Of a stretch of 64,000 nucleotides of DNA, positions 11,101-20,628 are shown piece by piece. The stretch lies in contig PYSS01000119.1 in the NCBI GenBank assembly GCA_003049465.1, positions 1 through 64,000 on the forward strand. Direction: 5' to 3'. Numbering within the stretch: the first letter of the stretch is position 1; each line of letters begins with the position of its first letter. Source of the DNA: Magnaporthiopsis rhizophila (lineage: Eukaryota; Ascomycota; Sordariomycetes; Magnaporthales; Magnaporthaceae). The position numbers and the translations under genes were made by a program. Under the pieces are notes generated by a model, which worked only from the letters and a program-made list of their open reading frames with translations, ran no database searches and had not been told where the DNA came from.

Positions 11101-12437
11101 CGACGGTCCATCAGCTTATCACCAACAATCCTTCGCTCTGTGGTGATGCTGCACTTTTGCTCCTGGAGAAGACATATAACCGGCAAGGAGCCCGTCGGGC
11201 GGACGGCACTACTGCGAACTGGTTACTAAGGTATTTAATAAGCCTATGGCGGGATATCTTAATCCGATCGACGATAAAAGGCAACGGGCTCGTTATTATC
11301 ATCGATGGGTTTGATAATATTCCAACATGGGACCAAGAAAAGTTTCTCGACTGTTTCGAAAAAATCGAGAAAGACCGTAGCCGTCCGGTCTTTCGCATTC
11401 TCATCCTATCTAGGTTGTGCCTCAGCCTTGCAGACCCGGCACGAGGGTTTGTCGGATGCCAAATCGAGGAGCAGGATACCATTCAAGATATCCGCCGCAC
11501 AACGGAAATTGAGTTGAGCAGGTTTGCAGGAGTGGCGGGCTATTCCGAGGACTTTCAAAAAGTCTTATGTGATAAACTCACACAAGAGGCTGAAGGGATT
11601 TACCTTTGGGCTGCAATTCTCATAAGCGAGGTTAGCATACGCTTGCCCGGGGAAAACGAGCTGCAACGATTCCTCGATGGACTTCCGAAAGCGGTTGCCG
11701 AACTGTTCGATTCGCTTTTCGGCAAGATCTTATCCCGTCGGGGTAACGCCGCGCATAGGGTGCGGATGATCCTCCTTTGGGTCGTGTTTGGTCAGGAATC
11801 TTTAACATTGGACGAGCTGAACATCGTCTATGCTTTGGTTGGGCTATGTGAACAAGGTGGCAGGCCGATCAACAACGAGCGCCTCATGTTAAATATGGTT
11901 CTCCAAGACGTATTCAAAGCCCATTTGGCCAGGCTATGCGGTCAACTCCTCAGTTTCTCGCCGAATGGCCACATCACTCCCATTCACCGAAGCTTAAAAA
12001 AGTACTTGGTCACCGCACCCAGGACGGTTGGGGATGAGCTCAGGGGATCACTGCCCGGCCACGGAGCTGTTTACATATCGACGCAGGATGCGCATGCGAA
12101 ACTGTCAAATATGTGCGCTGCTTACCTTGCAATGCCCCAGTTCGAAAGCGCGGGGGAGCCGTTTACGGCAACAGACGAAGGCCGCGCCCGGTGGCAGGTC
12201 AAAGTCCGGACCAGGATCGACCAGTACAAACTTTTGAAGTATGCGGCACTGTACTGGTTGAGGCATTTCCAGTATGCCAGGACGGCTCCAGACCGTCAGC
12301 ACGAGATCCTACGTGGCGCGAAGACCGGGTTTGCCACCAGCTGGTGCGAAGTGTGGTGGTTCTTCCGGAAATGGCCAGCTTTGGATTTCCCCAGGGACCT
12401 TGAACAACTGATGCACGAGGCTGAGTACCCGGGTTGA
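8176..12437 (+). CDS. NLR-like STAND protein: zinc-finger (acuF-type) region fused to NACHT; single-base frameshift
   Basis: Exon 1 is 8176-9896; intron 9897-9962 (GTAGGT donor, GCTAAC branch, TTAG acceptor) joins LPCPLCRKIF to QHVNDDLIPFICLVDAC, rebuilding the C/H zinc-finger-like block typical of fungal acuF-like C2H2 proteins. An earlier block (ASHLGGRFPAKSLCWFCD) is similar. The second half is a NACHT-type NTPase: Walker A GKLGVGKT (about 10959-10980) and Walker B LVIIIDGFDNI (about 11290-11320), then a helical C-terminal region with no recognisable WD, ankyrin or TPR repeats. The frame breaks at 11053: after VVNCF a TAG occurs, but adding one base in the T4 run restores LDERLEERNNFD and a continuous frame to 12437. 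It is therefore a one-base deletion or a sequencing error. Such proteins are sensor/signal hubs in fungal non-self recognition; the trigger is unknown. Confidence 0.7.
8704..8817 (+). repeat. 57-bp in-frame tandem repeat (two copies) in the NLR-like gene
   Basis: Two 57-bp units (8704-8760 and 8761-8817) encode 19-residue repeats beginning ADKPGAS and containing LPRVSAS/SPRVRAS. They lie in a linker between the first zinc-finger-like block and the helical middle region. Because 57 is a multiple of three, copy-number change would keep the frame. Confidence 0.8.
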
Positions 12438-13796
12438 CAACTCGTTGCGGCCACGAGCTGATGGATACCCTTGCGTAAACTCCCCCCTTTTTTTCCCGTT
12501 GTTTCCTTAACTCGATGTCGAGGAACTTGCAGCGCCTGACCAGCAAAGCAGAAACGCCCCTGCGACCGATTTCTAGGCCGAGCATACGGAGCAGAGACGA
12601 CCCGGAGGAGGCAGGTGGACGCGGCCGCTCATCGGCCTCCAGGACCGGCGGCTATGGGTCGTCTCCCTTCCTCCGTTCCCTGGAATTCGCCGTCATCGTC
12701 GGGGCCTTAGGTCGCGGTCGGCGGCCGTGGCCTCCGGATCGGCACCGCCATGGTGGCGTGCGTGGCGGTGGTGTACGCCGTCGCCGTCCAGGCCTTGCTC
12801 CTCGCCACGGCGGCCAGCACCGAGGGCGACGACCGATGGTCGAATCTGCTATGGCTGGGCTTTTGCTTCCCTTCCTCGCCGAGGCGGGCCATGAACTCGT
12901 CGGTGCCCGGCTTGTACGGGCAGGACATCGGCAACCCCCGTCGCCTGGCAGTGCAGTGGGCGCAGCGGCCGAGGGCCCCGTTGAGCACGACTTTTGCGGG
13001 GGTTTATGTGAACCTTGATGGAGTCCTGGGAGGTCTTGTAGTGGAGGTCGTCGCCTGGGTCCGAGATGCCGTCGCCGTTGCGGTGACCTGGGCACTGGTG
13101 GAGCATGTCGTCGGCCTCGGTCGACCCCTCCTTTGTGACGCGCGAGATGAGGTTCGCCAAGGTGTTTCTCTCCGCATGAGGCAGAGGTATCTGTTTTTTT
13201 TTATTCAGGCTTTGTTCGTGTTGAGGCATTCCTTTATGTCGGCCTTGAAGTCCCGGCACTGGCTCTGGCTCTGGCTCTTGGACAAGGCGACCTGTCACAG
13301 CACAAGCAGGAGCATCTAAAGGACGTGTCGGGCCATTGTGTTGAGGCAAAAGTAGAAAAAAAAAACGCAGTGGTGTAATTCTGGATAAGAAATGCGACGC
13401 TTGACGGTGACCGGACGCAAATGGCCAAGGCTGGATGCCAGTGTCCTGGAAGAAGAGGAAGAGGGTTTTGATGGCCGACTGCCACATGGCTTCCATAATA
13501 TGCGCCTCAAAATAGCCGGCCAGTCCCATGGCCCAGAGGATTGGTTTGGCTACCAATGATGACAAGGCAGACTCGCCTACCTACTCAGGGGTCAAGCACC
13601 CCCCGAACAATCTACCGCCTACCCCGCCTACAGGTACCCGTATATGCCAAGACAGTGATTGGGAATTTATTAAGAATAAACCAAAAATTCATGATTGATC
13701 ATACCTAGGTACCTAACTTGAAGATCCGCCGTTACAACCTTGACACGTTTCCCAAAGTACTATCCCATCTCCCCCCAGCGTGACAGCCAGACTCCA
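12438..13796. other. Unresolved 1.36-kb stretch; possible degraded or unrecognised small gene(s)
   Basis: Several mid-length frames overlap here without one clear winner. On the plus strand, a frame starting at an ATG at 12750 begins with a hydrophobic signal-like segment (VAVVYAVAVQALLLATAAS). On the minus strand, a cysteine-containing frame (12707-12988, with GRCAHCTARRRG and CPYKPGTDEF) and a second one (12849-13565, with HRNGDGISDPGDDLHY) look protein-like but are in different frames. I could not splice them into one product. I recognise no family and see no decisive splice pattern. Confidence 0.35.
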
Positions 13797-16700
13797 TCAT
13801 TGTTCTGCATCGCCTTTGCGTAGGTGCAAATTGAGACGCTCGGCCCGGCGTTGAGCGCGGTGAGCCTCGTCGCCGCAATGAAGCACCTTCAGGTACTTCT
13901 TGAAGTCGCCAGACAGCTCAACGACAGATCTCAGGTGGTCGTCTGTGATCTCGATCCTGTTTTCCTCATCCTTCTTGGCGCCGAACCCGGCCAGGGCAAC
14001 GGCGGTTTGGAACGCTGTCGTCGCCCCAGATGTGTACAACGTTAGCCGTCAGAAAGTTCTTTCACAGCTGTGGGACCGGGGGCTCGGTAGCTTTTGCCTT
14101 CCATCCGGGCTTTGAGCTGCGTACCGTTGCGAATTTCCCTGCCGTTCCATTCGAGCTTGCGCATTTCCTTGCCGTCGATGTAGTCCTTTGCATCCATCGT
14201 GAGGCGCATCGTGTCGCCCCTTTCCTCCTTCAGCTTGTTCATGAAAGTTTGCCAAACCCGCTTTCGGTCGTCGTCGGTAAAGTCCGGATAGTGGAGTTGC
14301 ATGTGGATGCGTGACATGAAGGCGTCGTCGAAGGACCCAACCCTGTTTGTGGTCAAGAACAAGATCCCGTTGTAGGACTCGAGCGCACGAAGGAAGCCTA
14401 CCGCGACCAGGAGTGTTAAAACAGCCCATATCAAGGGGGGGAGTCGGGAAGCATAGTGAGGTTTTACTGGCAACCAAGTTATTTCGCACAAGGTCCCGAA
14501 CCGCCCTGCTCTCCATGAACACGTCTGCTTCGTCGATGAGGAGCACGGCTTGCCAACTCATGGCGGTTTTGAAGTTCCGGGTTAGGTTGATCTCGACTTG
14601 TGCAGGATCCATCCCAATGTCGCTGGAGGTTAGCACCATGAGGGGACGTTTGGTGTAGTCGGCGATACACTCTGAAGTCGGAAAGTTTGTTTCACGCAAA
14701 TTAATTGGAGTGTTTTTTTTTTGGGTCAGTTGGTTGTGCGGCTCAGATCCTGGGCATCTTCTAGTTTACGAACCTGCCGTGTATGTTTTGCCTACGCCTG
14801 GACTGCCGTGCAGTAGAAATACCAGGCCGTTGCCCTTGCCCTCCACGAAGTCTGCAGCCCATAGGTGAGTGCGATCCATGCGCTTCCCCGCGCTGTCGAT
14901 TCTGATGAAGGATTTGCAGAGCGCCTTGAGGGATTTGAGTCTTTTCTCGGGCATGACGAGGCTGTCGATCATCTCCTCGTTGAACTTGGGCTCCCGGAAC
15001 TTGTTGACGTACAGCCGCTCTGGTGATTTGGGCCAGGTGATAGCTTTGTCAGCCTGCTGCCTCGCGCAGTTATCTTGTATGCCATGGCTCCGATGAGAGA
15101 AAGGGGTAGGGGGCTGATCGGGAGGTACCCTCGGGGCTAAAGGGAAAGCTGTCCCAAACTCACCCCACGCTCGCGTTCGGAAGACGTATGCTGGGATGTG
15201 GTTTGGCAGTAGAAGAAAAGCCAGCTTGAGTGTCTCTTCGTCGTACTGCTCCGTGCCACCGTCGACCTCGATTCTGTTGAAGATGGCCCATCCGGACTCG
15301 CGCGACTTCTGGTACTTGACGGTTTTGCAGCGTGCGCATTCGCAATCAGTTATCCAACTCCGTATATCTTCTTCGTCCAGGGACATAGGAGGTTGATCTT
15401 CGGTATGGACGGAGCCGGATCGCAGGTAGCTGCGGATGTCACTCATAACAACACCATCAACCTGTCCAGGGCCTCGATGTGGTCAGCCAAAAGCAAATGC
15501 AACGGGAGACCTGCGAAATTTCCGACACGGGCGGGTGGGAGGGTGTCAGAGGATGGTACGTTATAGGTAAGTCCAGACCTGGTTATAGGGGAATACGGCA
15601 GACTTTCCAGTGTAGTGCTTGCACTGTTTCGTCAAAAGGCTCCAGTACGCCTCCCCAGATTCGAGCAGCCGCTTCGCAGCGGGATGCTCCACAAGGCTGC
15701 TGACGTCCTGGTATAGGGAGGCGACCGGGTCCTCCCTCTCTCCATCCCACTTGCGCTTCCAGATTCGCCCCTCAACTCTCGTCAAGAACGCCGAGCCTGT
15801 GAACTTCAGATTCCAGATGCGGATATGCCAGTCTCCCGGGGGCGTGGAGAAGGAACCACCGTCGACGGAGTGCACTACTCCAACCATCAAAGGAAAGTCG
15901 CCCGCAGGGTTGTGCGAGTAGTCCGTTTTTCCAGCCAGCTTTTCAGTGACCAAGGTTCCCGGCTTGAGTGCGACCCAGTACCATTCGAACGTGCTTCGAC
16001 CCTGTTTCAGCCGTTCCTTTTCGGCACGGTAGCCCTTCATCACATGTTCTTCCAGGAAGTCGAGGAGCAGACGGATGTGACGTGGGGCATTCTTTTCACG
16101 CACACAGAGATCGTCTTCTGGTCTCGCTTCGCACTGGTCCGCGAATTTGGAAAGCTCGGTGAAGTGGTGAGCTAGGATCGCGTATGGCTCCCGTATTTCA
16201 ATCTTGTCCCCCTGAAGCTCGTTCTCGGGGTAGTACTTCACCACGCTCCGCAGGGCATTGATGATTTCAGGGGCGTATATCCTGACGCTGTACTGGGGCG
16301 CAGACAGTCCAACCCTTTTCTCGGCGACCCTCCTCCAATGTTCGTCCCACTCCGAGCCGGATTCTGTGTACTTGAATGTCTGCACAACCTCGAATGAAGG
16401 AAGGTCGTCTTCATCACTGTCGGGCTCTGGAGGGTCCTCCGTGCCGTAACGCGCCAGGACGCTCGTAGAGCTCCTGTGTTCCGTGACATATCGCACCCGA
16501 GGTCCCGTCGCCCGCTTCTGCTCGCTCGGGCTGCTGCTCTTTTGCTGAACACCGCTGTCTTTTGAGTCCTCTAAACAGCTGCTTCCGCGATGGCTGGCGC
16601 CTCCGGTGGAGGAATTGCCTTCGGCAGCCTCAGCATATCGGCTGTTGTTCTCCTTGTCGCCGCTACCCTTCTTGCTACTCTCTCCGTCGCTTTCGCCACA

Positions 16701-16823
16701 TGTGGTCGCCAAGACGACCGTCGGAGGGGCCGATGCGCTTTCCACTTTGGAACCCTCGGCGGCGGCGGGGTTGTCTGAGGGCATTCTTCCCTCCTTGACG
16801 CTGCTGTTGTTGGCATCCGCCAT
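13797..16823 (-). CDS. AAA-family ATPase with DUF7025-type N-terminal region (845 aa, six exons)
   Basis: Exons: 15579-16823, 15164-15461, 14774-15073, 14468-14671, 14125-14397, 13797-14014; the total of 2538 nt closes in frame. The first ~120 residues are Ser/Glu-rich and disordered. Residues ~170-480 resemble the fungal DUF7025 region (block FEWYWVALKPGT). The C-terminal third is an AAA ATPase: Walker A HGSPGVGKT near residue 608, Walker B VLLIDEADVF near 665, and the downstream segment ILFLTTNRVGSFDDAF with the arginine-containing RIHMQLHYP. Four introns have standard GT...AG signals; the first (15462-15578) needs a weak GTCTGG donor, so that junction is the least sure. This family is widespread and multicopy in filamentous fungi, with no settled function. 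The location beside NLR-like genes is suggestive only. Confidence 0.85.
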
Positions 16824-17099
16824 GTGACCGAAAAGTTTTGAGGCCTTGAGACGGAAGGGAATTGGCTGGGATGGGCGGGGGGTGTTGGCTGAAAAGAAAA
16901 CAGAGAAAAGAATAGTGGGCGGCTTGGGAACACAGAAGCGGCAGGGCCGTGACCATTGGGGGCAAAAGGAGAGGAACACCATTGGATGCCCGTCCATCTG
17001 CAGCTTCACAGCCCATAACGTCCCCCGCGTTTTGGGAAGTTCGTGTAACGCTCCGCCACCTATCACCGACCCAGCTCACCAAGGCTGCTATCGAGCAAT

Positions 17100-17258
17100 G
17101 GATGAATCTATGCTATGGGAAAAGGATGGACCATACTCTGGGAATTAATAAACTATACTAAAAGAATACTCCGGGAAAAAATGGACCATACTCAGGGAAT
17201 TGATAAGCCATACTAAAGGAATGGGCCATTCGACGATAAAGAACCATTCGACACCAAA

Positions 17259-17302
<44 letters not shown>

Positions 17303-17325
17303 AAAAAAAAAAAACAAAAAAAAAN

Positions 17326-17358
<33 letters not shown>

Positions 17359-17835
17359 CAACTCGATAGTAAAGCACTATTCGACACCAAGAGGGAATGG
17401 AGTGAAGCATTATCAATACCAAAAGAATGGACCCCTTGATAGTAAAGCACCATTCAATACCAAGAGAATGGACCACTCAGATAATAAAGTATTATTAATA
17501 CCAGAGAATGGACCACTCGGCAATAACGGACCATTCAACACCAAAAGAATGGAGTGAAGCATTATCAATGCCAAAAGAATGGACCCCTCGACAGTAAAGC
17601 ACCATTCGATACCAAGAGAATGGACCACTCAGACAATAAAGCACTATCAACACCAGAGAATGGACCACTCGGCAATAATGGGCCATTCGACGCCAAAAAA
17701 AATGGACCACTCAGATAGTGAAGCACCATTCGACATTGAGAGAATGGACCACCCAGACAGTGAAGCACCATCAACACCAGAGAATGGACCATTTGACACC
17801 AAAAGAATGGACCATTCGACACCAAGAGAATGGAC
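17100..17835. repeat. Minisatellite-like field built on the GAATGGACCA motif, higher-order period about 152 bp
   Basis: The short word GAATGGACCA recurs dozens of times, alternating with CCATTCGACACCAA and TAAAGCACTATCAACACC variants. A larger unit repeats: the segment from 17421 matches the segment from 17573, a period of 152 bp with a few percent divergence. Degenerate copies continue to about 17835. There are no terminal inverted repeats, transposase remnant or uniform spacers. Confidence 0.75.
17261..17356 (+). repeat. Near-continuous poly-A tract (~95 nt) containing one undetermined base
   Basis: From 17261 to 17356 the sequence is A interrupted only by three C and one N at 17325. The N and the extreme homopolymer suggest an assembly or read-length limit, so true length is uncertain. 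A retroposed poly-A tail is an alternative but no retroelement body is visible. Confidence 0.85.
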
Positions 17836-17848
17836 CATGCCACAGAGA

Positions 17849-17855
17849 TATAAAA
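17849..17855 (+). promoter_or_regulatory. TATA box of the DUF7708-type gene
   Basis: TATAAAA lies about 100 bp upstream of the ATG at 17951, immediately after the repeat field, so the repeat array sits directly against the core promoter. Confidence 0.5.
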
Positions 17856-17950
17856 CATCAAAAATGCACGCTGCTCTGCCGCTCCCGAACCTACCCGCCC
17901 CAGCATAAAAAGGGGCTATCTAGGCCTTGCGTGGGCTATAGCAGCAGCAC

Positions 17951-19813
17951 ATGACCAAGATGGAGGACTCTGTCGACAGCTTCAACCCCAGGACGCTGGT
18001 GCGATCCTACAGCGCAGAGGTCGAGGCCCGGCTGCCGCCTTCGCAGCTGGCCCACGTCTTGGCGAGCGATGCGGCCGGCAGCGACAGCCACGGGCTCATC
18101 GATAACCCGTGGCGGAGGTTCTTCGAACCCTCCAAGCGGGAAAGCGGCGACGACAATCCAGTTACGAGGATGATCGCGGTAGAATCGGAAAAACTCAAGG
18201 AGAAATGGATAAGTTTCCAGGACAGCTGCCCCGCCGAGGACCGTCTCGATCTCAGCCGCGCCGAACCGACCATGCACGGCATCATGGATACAGTCAGACA
18301 TATGAACCTGGCGTGGAAAAGAAAGTGCGAGAGCGGCATCATAGGTCGCGCGCTCCGATTCTTCCACAAGTTTTGCGACACTCTCGACAGCCACAGCAGC
18401 CTCCTCAAAATCCTTCCCGAAGGCAGCGAACACGTATCCATCTTCATGGGCTCGCTCAACGTCATCATACGCGCCAGTCTCAATCACGAAAAGGTTGCCG
18501 AAAGCCTCGGGGCGGCGTTTCTAGGCATCAGCGAACAGGTGGCCGACGTCAAAGCAGACCTCGAGTTGTACCCGACGGAACAGATGCTCGCTTTGGTGGC
18601 CGAGCTCTACGCACATGTTTTCCTTTTCCTCAACAGCCTCATGGACTGGATGATGGAGACTCGCGGCAAACGCCTCCTGAAATCCTTCAACGACAATCTC
18701 GGCCAGAAGTTCCAGCTAGATGTTGACCGGATCGGCAGCGTGGCGCAGCGCATCAAGCTGCGCGCGGGACAGTGCCTCCGCGCCGAGGCTCGCGTTTTGC
18801 GCGAAGACATGGAACGCGACCGACGGCTGGGGCTCGAGGGGGAGGCAAGGAGGCAAGCGGAAATAGAGGAGCGCGAGGAACGGAGAACGCAAGAGTTGCG
18901 GACGCAGATCCGTACAGAGTTCAGCGTCAATCGAAAGCACCTGCTGAGCGACATGAGCGACATGCTGGAAGAACACGCGAGGACGGCTCTCGGACGACCC
19001 GGGCCGGCGTTGTTGTTGCTGAGCACCACACGTCTTGTCGAAGCGGAGACGGCAGTGCCTCATGGAGTCACGCGAGCGTTGGGCGCAGGTGACGGGGAGT
19101 CTTCAGCAGCTTGGACGAGGGACGATGTTGTCGACCGCAGCAAGGACTACGAGAACTACTTCGACAGAAATCGCGTCCGCCTGCCCGGTGACCCCTTCAG
19201 CCCGGGCATCGTCGACGCCGAGTCACTCGAGCGGCTGCGCGAGTGGGCTGCATCCGAAGAGCCAGGATCTTTTTGGCTCGAAGGGCCGTACGTCGCCGCA
19301 GAGGATTTCGACAGCCCACTGAGCATGCTGGCAGCCCGCATGGTCGACCTCGCCGACAAAAACAAGGTCCCGGTCCTGTCGTACTTTTGCCAGCTCAGTC
19401 GCGAAAGCCTCGCCGAGGACGACGACCCGGACGAAACACCCGAGGTGCAAGCGACGCTCGCTCTCGCGTACGCCCTCATCCGTCAGCTTGTGGAGCTGCT
19501 TCCCGTCAAGTTCGATGGCGAACAGCACAAGTCGCCGGACGTTTCCGAGACTCGGCTAGCTCTTCTGGACGGGAGCACGCGCACATGGAACGCCGCCATG
19601 TCTCCAATGTCGGATTTGCTGACGCTCATGCCACGCACCGTGTTTTGTGTGGTCGACGGGCTGCACTGGCTGGACGACTGGAGCGCGGAGCGTTACGTGA
19701 CGGGTTTGCTGCGAATGCTGGAGGGCAAGAGCAGCCGCTTGAAGGTACTCTATACGACGACGGGCAGCTGCGCGGCTCTCTCACATGATTTGGAGCCTTC
19801 CGATAATGCCTAG
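17951..19813 (+). CDS. STAND/NLR-like protein with DUF7708-type N-terminal domain, P-loop lost (620 aa)
   Basis: Single exon; start at 17951, with a second ATG at 17960 equally possible. Residues ~60-260 form the helical DUF7708-type N-terminal region common in fungal STAND proteins (FHKFCDTLDSHSSLLKILP, VFLFLNSLMDWMMETRGKR). A charged coiled-coil (~275-335, rich in ERDRR/EEREERR) follows. Residues ~390-615 look like the NTPase module, but the Walker A position reads FWLEGPYVAAEDFDSPLSML with no GK[ST], whereas the Walker B-like strand VFCVVDGLHWLDDW is kept. The protein ends soon after this module, with no repeat domain. It may be a non-nucleotide-binding relative or a truncated paralogue of an NLR. 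Neighbouring genes of similar type support an immune-like context; function is unknown. Confidence 0.75.
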   Translation: MTKMEDSVDSFNPRTLVRSYSAEVEARLPPSQLAHVLASDAAGSDSHGLIDNPWRRFFEPSKRESGDDNPVTRMIAVESEKLKEKWISFQDSCPAEDRLDLSRAEPTMHGIMDTVRHMNLAWKRKCESGIIGRALRFFHKFCDTLDSHSSLLKILPEGSEHVSIFMGSLNVIIRASLNHEKVAESLGAAFLGISEQVADVKADLELYPTEQMLALVAELYAHVFLFLNSLMDWMMETRGKRLLKSFNDNLGQKFQLDVDRIGSVAQRIKLRAGQCLRAEARVLREDMERDRRLGLEGEARRQAEIEEREERRTQELRTQIRTEFSVNRKHLLSDMSDMLEEHARTALGRPGPALLLLSTTRLVEAETAVPHGVTRALGAGDGESSAAWTRDDVVDRSKDYENYFDRNRVRLPGDPFSPGIVDAESLERLREWAASEEPGSFWLEGPYVAAEDFDSPLSMLAARMVDLADKNKVPVLSYFCQLSRESLAEDDDPDETPEVQATLALAYALIRQLVELLPVKFDGEQHKSPDVSETRLALLDGSTRTWNAAMSPMSDLLTLMPRTVFCVVDGLHWLDDWSAERYVTGLLRMLEGKSSRLKVLYTTTGSCAALSHDLEPSDNA

Positions 19814-20628
19814 GTCCGGGTTCGGGGGTTGCGTCTAAGGAGCCTCTTGTCTCAATTGCGGTGGAAGGGTGACTGGGCTTGGGGGCATTCTTTCCATGAG
19901 TGGCGGACCGGATACACCTACGTAGGTGTCTAGGTAGGTAGGTAGGTAGGTAGATAGGTAGCTTTTAAAAGACTTTCCTTGGGGAGGAAAGCTCAATTAA
20001 AATCCCAAAATTACGGCTTGAACGAATCCCCGGGTTAAGAGAGGTGTGTGTGTGTGTGTGAAAGAAAGAGAGCCAGTTTCCTACCACATTGGCACGCCCG
20101 ACGGGTGGAATTTGGCCTCGGTCTTTATAAGACCGCCAACTCGCGGCCCTTGTCGACGGAGACAGAGGGCCAAAGAAGCTTTAACTTACCAGGAGGCTAA
20201 ACATGCGGAAGAGGAGGGTCTCCGTCTCGGCAACGCCCTGGGGGTCGGCCCGGGACGGCTCGACGTAGCCAAACCTAGCATGGTGGAAGCTCGCGAGGCT
20301 GGATACTCGAAATCAGCCTACCACGCGTCGAGGCCGTCCAAGACTGCAAAGCGGCTGTGTGCCGGGGGCACCGCCAGACAACTTCAACCCTCATGGATTA
20401 AAGATCCATCATCGAGCCGGCGAGGGTTGGGTCGCATGTCGTTGTAGTTGGCTGGCGTGACAAGTGGAACCCCCAAAGGTTGATTGAGTGCTTATGTAAT
20501 ACTCAAAATCCACAAAGTGGAGCAACCTTTCTCGAGCATCACAGCCGCGCGCTAGGGTTGGCGAGGGGCAAGAAGCTCCGACATGTGCTAGCCCGACCGG
20601 CCACAAAAGGACATCCATACTGTCAGTG
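19814..20628. other. Intergenic with microsatellites
   Basis: Contains a (TAGG)n tract (19916-19971) and a (GT)n tract (20045-20060). A weak open frame at 20046-20447 has no conserved content. No tRNA-like box pair was seen. Confidence 0.5.
19916..19971 (+). repeat. (TAGG)n microsatellite with flanking CCTACGTAGG palindrome
   Basis: CACCTACGTAGGTG is followed by about ten TAGG units. The same TACCTA/TAGGTA word family is scattered through other intergenic regions of the window. Confidence 0.85.

Larger units (their letters stand above)
16824..17950. other. Intergenic region dominated by simple and tandem repeats
   Basis: The first ~280 bp form the divergent upstream region of the AAA ATPase gene. 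From about 17100 the sequence is an AT-rich repeat field with a very long poly-A tract. No coding frame is credible: the long open frames simply read through the repeats. Confidence 0.7.

Noticed and set aside
4145..12437. HET-s-type prion-forming or amyloid motif linking the NLR and protease genes
   Set aside because: I looked at the N-terminal segments for short repeated amyloid motifs and saw no match between the proteins.
17400..17835. Possible CRISPR-like array
   Set aside because: Repeats are nested and degenerate, without unique spacers of constant length, and the genome is eukaryotic; it is a minisatellite.
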